Positions 1 through 5,636 of a stretch of DNA of 11,467 nt are shown here, one piece after another. Numbering within the stretch: position 1 is the first letter of the stretch; the number at the start of each line of letters is the position of its first letter. The DNA comes from a bacterium UBA7470 (GTDB lineage Bacteria > Pseudomonadota > Gammaproteobacteria > Burkholderiales > Burkholderiaceae_C): contig DLPA01000180.1 of NCBI GenBank assembly GCA_002479815.1, forward strand, positions 9,302 to 20,768, in the 5' to 3' direction. The notes under the pieces were generated by a model. It was not told where the DNA came from, did no database searches, and saw nothing but the letters and a program-made list of their open reading frames with translations. Made by a program: the position numbers and the translations under genes.

Positions 1-234
1 TGGATTGCCGGTGTGATGCAAGGGCTGATGTGGCGGTCTGTCAACCCCGATGGGAGCTTGACCTACACGTTTGTCGAGTCTGTGAAAGCAAGTTTTCCTT
101 TCTATGTGGTTCGTTTGCTGGGCGGCTTGCTTTATCTGGGCGGTATGGTGTTGATGCTGTGGAACACATGGATGACGGCGACCAAAGGTAAAGCGACGCA
201 AGTCAGTATTCCTGGCTTGGTGGCACACGCCTAA
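1..234 (+). CDS. ccoN: cbb3-type cytochrome c oxidase subunit I, C-terminal end (partial)
   Basis: This is the last 77 codons of the catalytic haem-copper subunit of cbb3 oxidase. The frame is open from the first base and ends at TAA 232-234, so the gene begins outside the window. The visible part holds the conserved stretch WIAGVMQGLMWRSVN, then a hydrophilic turn and a final membrane helix rich in Leu and Gly (about residues 35-58 of the fragment). The family reduces O2 to water at a haem b3-CuB centre and pumps protons; the His ligands lie upstream and cannot be seen. The call rests on this C-terminal sequence and on ccoO, ccoQ and ccoP following in the canonical order. ccoO starts 17 bases later, so the genes are surely co-transcribed. 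Confidence 0.93.
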   Translation, partial: WIAGVMQGLMWRSVNPDGSLTYTFVESVKASFPFYVVRLLGGLLYLGGMVLMLWNTWMTATKGKATQVSIPGLVAHA

Positions 235-251
235 CTATCAGGAGCATCAAA

Positions 252-878
252 ATGGCACAGCAGCAAGAAATCAAAGGTTTTACGCACGAGCGCATCGAAA
301 CCAGCAACTTTCTCATGATCGTGTTGATCGTGTTGGTGATTGCAGTGGGGGGGTTGGTGGAAATCGTCCCTTTGTTTTTCCAAAAATCCACCACACAGCC
401 CGTAGAGGGTCTAAAGCCTTACGCTGCCTTGGAGTTGGCAGGGCGTGATGTGTACGTGCGTGAAGGCTGTTACAACTGCCACTCACAAATGATTCGCCCC
501 TTCCAAGCAGAAACCCTGCGGTACGGTCATTACTCTCTGGCTGGGGAGTTTGTGTATGACCGTCCTTTCCAGTGGGGCTCTAAGCGCACGGGGCCTGATC
601 TGCACCGCGTGGGAGGGCGTTACAGCGATGAGTGGCATCGTGTCCACCTGACCAATCCTCGCGATGTCGTGCCCGAGTCGAATATGCCTGCCTATCCTTG
701 GTTGGAAAAAACGCAAGCCGATCACGCCGCTTTGCCTGCCAAGATGAAGGCCTTGCGCACGTTGGGACATCCATATACCGACGAAGAAATTGCCAAGGCG
801 TCTGAGGTGGTCAAAGGTAAAACCGAGCTGGACGCACTGATCGCCTACCTACAAGGGTTGGGCACGGCTGTCAAGTAA
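252..878 (+). CDS. ccoO: cbb3-type cytochrome c oxidase subunit II (mono-haem)
   Basis: A 208-residue membrane-anchored c-type cytochrome that passes electrons to CcoN. One N-terminal membrane helix (about residues 21-43) anchors a periplasmic domain. The haem c site is CYNCH at residues 73-77 (C73, C76, H77), followed by the family-typical SQMIRPF. The probable axial Met is M145 in SNMPAYPWL. The ATG start at 252 is preceded by AGGAG at 240-244 with good spacing, and the length is usual for CcoO. The gene lies between ccoN and ccoQ, in the canonical place. No abnormality seen. Confidence 0.97.
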   Translation: MAQQQEIKGFTHERIETSNFLMIVLIVLVIAVGGLVEIVPLFFQKSTTQPVEGLKPYAALELAGRDVYVREGCYNCHSQMIRPFQAETLRYGHYSLAGEFVYDRPFQWGSKRTGPDLHRVGGRYSDEWHRVHLTNPRDVVPESNMPAYPWLEKTQADHAALPAKMKALRTLGHPYTDEEIAKASEVVKGKTELDALIAYLQGLGTAVK

Positions 879-908
879 GACTGGAAATACAACTGAAAAG
901 GTGGCGCG

Positions 909-1046
909 ATGGAAATCAATGAGATGCGTAGCATCGTGACGGTCATCAGTCTGCTGACTTTTATCGGCATCGTCGCGTGGGCTTGGTCGAAACGGAACAA
1001 GCGAGCTTTTGATGAGGCAGCCGAGCTGCCTTTCAAGGACGATTGA
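909..1046 (+). CDS. ccoQ: cbb3-type cytochrome oxidase small subunit
   Basis: A 45-residue protein with a single membrane helix (about residues 8-26) followed by a basic stretch (SKRNKR) and an acidic end (AAELPFKDD). Small size, position between ccoO and ccoP, and a tail of the form FDEAAxLPF are typical of CcoQ, a non-catalytic subunit thought to stabilise the complex. The start is ATG 909, with AAGGTGG at 898-904 as a Shine-Dalgarno site; the stop is TGA 1044-1046. An alternative internal ATG lies at codon 6, but it would remove part of the N-terminal segment and lies farther from the ribosome site. Confidence 0.9.
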   Translation: MEINEMRSIVTVISLLTFIGIVAWAWSKRNKRAFDEAAELPFKDD

Positions 1047-1099
1047 GTCTTGATCGCTGCACGCAAGAAATAGAAGTAGGGCAATAGAAAGTTAATATC

Positions 1100-2005
1100 A
1101 TGAGCGACTTTGTAAGCAACTTTTGGTCGATGTACGTGGCTGTGCTCACTGTCGGCAGCATCATTGCTTGTTTGTTTTTGCTGTGGGTATCGGGTACGAC
1201 CAAGGTATCCCCTGCTGCAGACAACACCACAGGGCACGTGTGGGATGGTGATTTGCGTGAGATGAACAATCCCTTGCCCAAGTGGTGGGTGTATTTGTTC
1301 ATCATCACGGTGCTCTTTGCGTTCATCTATGGTGCGATGTACCCTATGCTGGGCAGTTTTCAAGGTCAGCTGGGTTGGTCGTCGTCCGGCCAGCACGCGG
1401 CTGAAGTGAAGACAGTAGAAACCGCGATTGCACCTGTCTATGCGCAGTACACCAAGATGGATGCGGCGACACTGGCCGTTGATTCGAAAGCAATGGCCAT
1501 TGGCGAGCGCTTGTTTATGAATTACTGTGCGCAGTGCCACGGCTCTGATGCGCGTGGCAGCAAGTCTTTCCCCAACTTGACTGACAACGATTGGCTGTGG
1601 GGTGGCACACCTGAGGCCATCAAAGAGACCATCACCCAGGGGCGCAATGGCGTGATGCCCCCAATGGGCGCAGCGGTGGGCACAGCGGCAGACGTGGCGA
1701 ACTTGGCGCAATACGTGCTGAGCTTGTCTGGCAGTCCTCATGATCCCGTCAAAGCCACTTTGGGCAAAGAGAAGTTCGGTGCTTGTGCCGCATGCCACGG
1801 CGCTGATGGCAAAGGCAATACTGCCATGGGCGCGCCCAACTTGACCGATCAGATATGGCTGCATGGTTGGGGCGCTGACGCCATCATCAAGGCCATCAAC
1901 GAAGGTAAACACAACGCCATGCCCAGTCAAAGCCGTTTGTTGAATGCAGACCAGATTCATGTGTTGTCTGCCTACGTGCTCAGCAAATCTGCAAACGCCA
2001 AGTAA
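1100..2005 (+). CDS. ccoP: cbb3-type cytochrome c oxidase subunit III (di-haem)
   Basis: A 301-residue di-haem cytochrome c that takes electrons from the bc1 complex or soluble cytochromes and hands them to CcoO/CcoN. Two membrane helices are visible (about residues 10-31 and 61-82). Between them is the conserved cytoplasmic segment with GHVWDGDLREMNNPLPKWW. Two haem c domains follow: CAQCH at 143-147 and CAACH at 229-233. Candidate axial Met residues are M186 or M189 (GVMPPMG) and M274 (NAMPSQS). Length and order match full-length CcoP. The ribosome site before ATG 1100 is weak (AGAAAG about 1086-1091), so initiation may depend on upstream translation of ccoQ, which ends 53 bases earlier. 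Confidence 0.97.
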   Translation: MSDFVSNFWSMYVAVLTVGSIIACLFLLWVSGTTKVSPAADNTTGHVWDGDLREMNNPLPKWWVYLFIITVLFAFIYGAMYPMLGSFQGQLGWSSSGQHAAEVKTVETAIAPVYAQYTKMDAATLAVDSKAMAIGERLFMNYCAQCHGSDARGSKSFPNLTDNDWLWGGTPEAIKETITQGRNGVMPPMGAAVGTAADVANLAQYVLSLSGSPHDPVKATLGKEKFGACAACHGADGKGNTAMGAPNLTDQIWLHGWGADAIIKAINEGKHNAMPSQSRLLNADQIHVLSAYVLSKSANAK

Positions 2006-2105
2006 GCCCGACCCATTCCAAGTCGCCGTTGTTTGTCATTCGTAAGAACACACAGTGGCAGCAGGGTGAAGCGTCAACGTCACAGGGACGCGCGGTCGTG
2101 AGCGT

Positions 2106-2137
2106 GGGGGATGTCTTCCAGAAGCCCCCCTTTTTTT
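2106..2137 (+). terminator. Candidate intrinsic terminator or attenuator between ccoP and ccoG
   Basis: GGGGG at 2106-2110 can pair with the C-run at 2125-2130. An inner CTT/AAG helix (2115-2117 with 2122-2124) closes a four-base loop, and ATGT (2111-2114) is left as a bulge. Seven T residues (2131-2137) follow directly. The form is that of a Rho-independent terminator 100 bases after the ccoP stop. It ends only 14 bases before the ccoG start, too near to leave room for a separate ccoG promoter, so it probably acts as a partial terminator. The stem has a bulge and no folding energy was computed. Confidence 0.55.
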
Positions 2138-2151
2138 CAGGTAGTGACGCC

Positions 2152-3594
2152 GTGAACACTTCAGAATCCGTTTTAAAAAGCAACAAGCGATCCACTGCTT
2201 CGGTCTCCAAAGACGATGGAGTCGTGATCGCTTTGTATCAATCGCAGAAAAAGATTTATCCACGGGCTGTGCAGGGCCTGTTTGCCAAGTGGCGTTGGGT
2301 ACTGGTGTGGTGGACCCAATTGATTTTTTATGGCTTGCCGTGGTTGCAGTGGAATGACAGACAGGCCGTGCTGTTTGATTTAGAAGCCCGACGCTTTTAT
2401 ATTTTTAACTTGGTTCTTTATCCCCAAGACTTCATTTATCTCACGGGGTTGTTGGTCATTTCTGCGCTGGCCCTGTTTTTATTCACGGCTGTGGCGGGGC
2501 GTTTGTGGTGTGGCTATGCCTGTCCCCAAACGGTGTATACAGAAATATTTTTATGGATCGAGCGCAAGGTCGAAGGTGATCGTTCGGCCAGAATGCGCTT
2601 GGATGCGGGGGGGGGATCGGCACCCAAGTGGGGCAAAAAATGGACAAAGCACGCACTGTGGATTTTGTTTTCACTGTGGACTGGATTTACTTTTGTGGGC
2701 TATTTCACCTCCATTCGGGTGTTGACTGCTGACACGTGGGCCATGGCCTTGGGACCTTGGCAAACATTTTGGGTTTTATTTTATGGCGTTGCCACTTACG
2801 GCAACGCTGGTTTCATGCGTGAGCAAGTCTGTAAATACATGTGTCCTTATGCGCGCTTTCAAAGCGTCATGTTTGACAAAGACACCATGATCGTGACGTA
2901 TCACGCAGAACGTGGTGAACCTCGTGGGCCACGTTCTAAGAAAGTCCATCCAACTGCTGTGGGGTTGGGGTCTTGTGTGGATTGCACCCTGTGTGTGCAG
3001 GTGTGTCCTACAGGTATCGATATTCGCAAAGGTTTGCAGTACGAATGTATCGGTTGTGGTGCTTGTATTGATGCCTGCGACAGCGTGATGGATAAAGTCG
3101 GGTATCCCCGTGGGTTGGTCAAGTACGCCACACAAAACGGAGTTCAAAACAATTGGACAAGCAAACAGATGATGATGCGTGCCTTGCGCCCGCGTGTGTG
3201 GATCTACGCCTTCATTTTGCTTGCCATCACGATGGCATTGCTGATGAGTTTGTATCTGCGAGTGCCCTTCAAAGTGGATGTCATTCGCGACCGTGGAACT
3301 CTGGCACGGATGGTGGAGCAAGGGCGCGTCGAAAACGTGTACAGACTACAAATCATGAACGCCACCGAATCGCCACAGCGTTATGCCCTGGCTGTGAAAG
3401 GCATTGAGGGCATCAGTTTGGTGTCCGAGTCTGAAGTCGATGTGGGTGCTGCCGAAGTCCGTGCGGTTGCGGTGCGTGTGCAAGTCCCGCCTAGCGCGCC
3501 CTCTGGCTCGCATCCTGTCTGGTTTGACATCACGTCAACAGGACAGGATGTATCCCAGGTCACTGAAAAAGCAGCTTTCATTGTTCCCCGATAA
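2152..3594 (+). CDS. ccoG: Cytochrome c oxidase accessory protein CcoG (membrane 4Fe-4S ferredoxin)
   Basis: A 480-residue membrane iron-sulphur protein needed for cbb3 oxidase maturation; in studied relatives it acts on copper supplied to the oxidase. Helices are visible at about 49-65, 91-113, 165-185, 202-216 and 349-368. Two CxxxCP motifs lie at C120/C124 (WCGYACPQ) and C227/C231 (CKYMCPYARFQ). A dicluster ferredoxin domain follows: C275, C278, C281, C285P, then C299, C302, C305, C309. The C-terminal 100 residues form a periplasmic beta-rich domain. The open frame extends back to 2029, but GTG 2152 is preferred: it gives the usual family length, has AGG at 2139-2141, and lies after the terminator-like hairpin. 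Confidence 0.93.
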   Translation: MNTSESVLKSNKRSTASVSKDDGVVIALYQSQKKIYPRAVQGLFAKWRWVLVWWTQLIFYGLPWLQWNDRQAVLFDLEARRFYIFNLVLYPQDFIYLTGLLVISALALFLFTAVAGRLWCGYACPQTVYTEIFLWIERKVEGDRSARMRLDAGGGSAPKWGKKWTKHALWILFSLWTGFTFVGYFTSIRVLTADTWAMALGPWQTFWVLFYGVATYGNAGFMREQVCKYMCPYARFQSVMFDKDTMIVTYHAERGEPRGPRSKKVHPTAVGLGSCVDCTLCVQVCPTGIDIRKGLQYECIGCGACIDACDSVMDKVGYPRGLVKYATQNGVQNNWTSKQMMMRALRPRVWIYAFILLAITMALLMSLYLRVPFKVDVIRDRGTLARMVEQGRVENVYRLQIMNATESPQRYALAVKGIEGISLVSESEVDVGAAEVRAVAVRVQVPPSAPSGSHPVWFDITSTGQDVSQVTEKAAFIVPR

Positions 3595-3613
3595 GTTGAA
3601 GGAGATGATTTCA

Positions 3614-3922
3614 ATGAACACCATCGCCATGAACACACCTACCCCTTCCACTGCGCTCCACCGTCCGTGGTGGAAAGAGCCTTTCGTTTGGTTGGTGATT
3701 GGGGGGCCTTTGGTCGTGGTAGCGGCGGGCCTAGTCACCGCCTACATCGCCATCAAAGACCCCGACCCCGTCATCAACACCAAACAACGGCAGCAAAAAC
3801 TGTTACAACAAGCGTTGCCAGCAGGTGTAACACCCAACAAAGGCGATCTGGTGAAATGGTTGCCTGCTGGCCAGGCACGCAACCATGCTGCCTCGCCTGT
3901 GGTGTCAGACGAAGCGAAGTAA
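3614..3922 (+). CDS. Short FixH/CcoH-like membrane protein
   Basis: A 102-residue protein with one strongly hydrophobic helix (about residues 24-47) preceded by RPWWKEPFVWLVIGGP and followed by YIAIKDPDPVINT. That pattern resembles the N-terminal part of FixH/CcoH proteins, which assist cbb3 oxidase assembly, and its place right after ccoG fits. However, the long periplasmic domain of classical FixH (proteins of about 150 residues or more) is missing: here only some 50 hydrophilic residues follow. ATG 3614 is chosen because AAGGAG (3599-3604) lies nine bases before it; ATG 3605 is in frame but abuts that site. The function is inferred from neighbours and local similarity only. Confidence 0.7.
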   Translation: MNTIAMNTPTPSTALHRPWWKEPFVWLVIGGPLVVVAAGLVTAYIAIKDPDPVINTKQRQQKLLQQALPAGVTPNKGDLVKWLPAGQARNHAASPVVSDEAK

Positions 3923-3959
3923 TGGCTCCTTCTTATCAACCCACACTAGGAGATGGCGT

Positions 3960-4289
3960 ATGTGGGGTCGGCGTTTGATGTGGATTGCATGGCCAGCTTT
4001 TTTGGCCGCTGCTGCGTTAGAGATGGTGCTTTTTGCTTTCATCGATCCGTCAGAGCTGCACCTGCCTGGTGCCATGGCAGGATGGCCACGAGAGGCCGTT
4101 TACACCGTGGTTTTCTTTTTGTGCTGGGCTGCGACACTGGTGTCGAGTGCCTTGACGACCTTGTTGGCCATGTCTCCCGTGGAGGTCAACCGTTGTCCGG
4201 TTCCATCTGAACAACAACCGCCAGATGGTCTGAAAAACGATGCGAAAGCGCCGAACTGTCCGCAAGCAGGTGGCTCAGGCTGTCGCTGA
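3960..4289 (+). CDS. Small two-helix membrane protein of unknown function, cbb3-linked
   Basis: A 109-residue protein with two predicted helices (about 8-28 and 46-70) joined by a short loop with IDPSELHLPG. After the second helix comes SPVEVNRCPVP and a hydrophilic tail with Cys at 79, 100 and 108. I know of no function for it, but similar small proteins occur beside cbb3 genes in Comamonadaceae, as far as I recall. The start is ATG 3960, with AGGAG at 3948-3952 seven bases ahead. The ATG at 3953 opens a different frame and a different hydrophilic product. It is the last gene of the oxidase cluster, 37 bases after the FixH-like gene. The conserved Cys could suggest metal handling, which is speculation. 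Confidence 0.72.
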   Translation: MWGRRLMWIAWPAFLAAAALEMVLFAFIDPSELHLPGAMAGWPREAVYTVVFFLCWAATLVSSALTTLLAMSPVEVNRCPVPSEQQPPDGLKNDAKAPNCPQAGGSGCR

Positions 4290-4329
4290 ACGGGTCAGGG
4301 TCTTTTAATCCTCTTAAAATCGCAAACTT

Positions 4330-4423
4330 CACACGGGGGTGTGCACCGGCTGCCATAGGCATCTGGTGGCACTGAGACAGTCCCCTATCACCTGATCTGG
4401 GTCATGCCAGCGTAGGAAGTGTG
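4330..4423 (+). promoter_or_regulatory. TPP riboswitch aptamer (THI element)
   Basis: The aptamer is recognised from its near-invariant blocks: CGGGGGTG (4334-4341), CTGAGA (4372-4377), CCTGATCTGG (4391-4400) and GCCAGCGTAGG (4406-4416). Outer stem P1 is formed by CACAC 4330-4334 with GTGTG 4419-4423. The variable P3 arm (about 4344-4368) contains an inner hairpin TGCC-ATA-GGCA. It binds thiamine pyrophosphate in the nascent mRNA and lowers expression of the genes downstream, here thiBPQ. A possible weak -10 box (TAAAAT, 4315-4320) lies just upstream, but no good -35 was found. The RNA must start after the previous gene ends at 4289 or be read through from it. Confidence 0.95.
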
Positions 4424-4538
4424 CTTGCTGAGGCTTTTTTTGTGCTCGGGTTTTTCAATCGGGAACACGACAAGCCGTGGCCGCCCCCTCTTCCTGTGTT
4501 GCTGGTTTGAGCCTCTTACGCTAAGGAAGCAAGCGATG
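4406..4538 (+). promoter_or_regulatory. Expression platform of the TPP riboswitch (thiB leader)
   Basis: Two competing helices are visible. First, GCCAGC (4406-4411, part of the aptamer core) can pair with GCTGAGGC (4427-4434) with a two-base bulge, and seven T residues follow (4435-4441). Second, the 12-base strand 4423-4434 can pair completely with GCCTC (4511-4515) plus AGCAAGC (4528-4534). That would trap the Shine-Dalgarno AAGGA (4523-4527) in a bulge and end just before the ATG at 4536. Either could control thiB. The first is terminator-like but competes with the aptamer, the second would block ribosomes. No gene is seen in 4424-4535. Confidence 0.5.
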
Positions 4539-5609
4539 ACTGCGACTGATTTTCTGAGTATGCCTCTTCATCCCACTCGTCGTGGTCTGATGGTTTTGAG
4601 TTTGGGTTTGGCCGCCAGTTTGATGGGGTCAGCTCTGTGGGCTGCGCCGCCTACTTTGCGCGTACTCACGCACAGCTCGTTCGATCTGCCCAAACCCTTA
4701 CTGGCGCAGTTTGAAAAAACCGTTCAAGTCAAGTTACAAATCATCAAAGCGGGTGACGCGGGCGAGATGTTGAACAAACTCATCCTCACCAAAGCCAAGC
4801 CCATTGCGGATGTGGTCTATGGCATCGACAACAGCTTGGCGGCCAAAGCAGTCGAGGCAGGCGTGTTAGATGCGCCCTTGGCGGAGGTGCGCATCGCAGG
4901 TGAGTCGCCAGTCAGCCTCCCCGCTCCCTTGGTGCCCATCGACCGTGGCTACGTCACGCTCAACATCGACAACGCATGGTTTGCCAAACAAGGCTTGGCG
5001 TTGCCGCAATCCTTGCAAGACCTGACCCAAGCCCCTTATAAAAATCTGCTGGTCGTTCAGCACCCGGCGACCTCCAGTCCGGGCTTGGCCTTTTTAGCCG
5101 CTACCGTCGCCGAGATGGGGGAAGAGAAAGCCTTTGAATGGTGGGCAGCCATGCGCCAAAATGGGGTCAAAGTGACCAAAGGCTGGACGCAAGCCTATTA
5201 CACCGACTTCAGTCGCAATGGGGGCAAACGCCCCATCGTGGTCAGCTATGCCAGCAGCCCCGCCGCCGAGGTGTTTTACAGCAAAACCCCATTGACCGAA
5301 GCACCCACCGCCAGCCTGCATTTGCGTGGTGCTGTGTTCCAACAAATTGAAGGTGCGGCATTGGTCAAAGGCGGTGTCCAGCCCCAAGCAGCCAGCCAAT
5401 TCATTGCCTTCTTACGCAGCCCCGATGTGCAGCAAGCCCTGCCCACCCAGATGTGGATGTGGCCCGTGGTGAAAGACACACCCGTGCCCGAGGTGATGCG
5501 CCATGCCCCAGAACCCAACCTCAGCCAACATCCGCAGCCCAGTCCTGAGCTGATGGCGCAACGCAGTGCCGCATGGATCAGCCGTTGGACACAAGTGGTC
5601 TTGCGCTGA
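4536..5609 (+). CDS. thiB: Thiamine ABC transporter, periplasmic substrate-binding protein
   Basis: A 357-residue periplasmic protein that binds thiamine, thiamine phosphate and TPP and delivers them to ThiPQ. A signal peptide covers about residues 1-36 (basic TRRG, a hydrophobic core, then ALWA before APPTLRV). The mature part matches ThiB in TLRVLTHSSFD, ADVVYGIDNSL (91-101), a VPIDRGYVTLN segment (133-143), VTKGWTQAYYTDF (213-225), SYASSPAAE (237-245) and MWMWPV (306-311). The last regions hold Trp/Tyr residues that stack on the ligand in the E. coli protein. ATG 4536 has AAGGAAG (4523-4529) before it. An upstream in-frame extension to 4419 would run through the riboswitch leader and is rejected. 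A TPP riboswitch directly upstream supports the substrate. Confidence 0.93.
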   Translation: MTATDFLSMPLHPTRRGLMVLSLGLAASLMGSALWAAPPTLRVLTHSSFDLPKPLLAQFEKTVQVKLQIIKAGDAGEMLNKLILTKAKPIADVVYGIDNSLAAKAVEAGVLDAPLAEVRIAGESPVSLPAPLVPIDRGYVTLNIDNAWFAKQGLALPQSLQDLTQAPYKNLLVVQHPATSSPGLAFLAATVAEMGEEKAFEWWAAMRQNGVKVTKGWTQAYYTDFSRNGGKRPIVVSYASSPAAEVFYSKTPLTEAPTASLHLRGAVFQQIEGAALVKGGVQPQAASQFIAFLRSPDVQQALPTQMWMWPVVKDTPVPEVMRHAPEPNLSQHPQPSPELMAQRSAAWISRWTQVVLR

Positions 5610-5636
5610 ACCTTCCGCCTTAGACCTAACGGCTCC

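Noticed and set aside
845..1960. A 371-codon open frame on the - strand opposite ccoP
   Set aside because: It lies fully antisense to a certain di-haem cytochrome gene, shows no ribosome site and no recognisable domain. Its length is explained by codon bias in ccoP.
2029..2151. N-terminal extension of ccoG upstream of GTG 2152
   Set aside because: It would start at TTG with no ribosome site, run through the G5/C6-T7 hairpin, and exceed the usual family length by 41 residues.
3953..4210. An 85-codon frame starting at ATG 3953
   Set aside because: It sits only one base after AGGAG and gives a product without membrane helices. The overlapping frame from 3960 has correct spacing and a coherent two-helix protein.
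4419..4535. Upstream coding extension or leader peptide before thiB
   Set aside because: The frame begins inside the riboswitch P1 stem and lacks a ribosome site; the leader is better explained as the expression platform.
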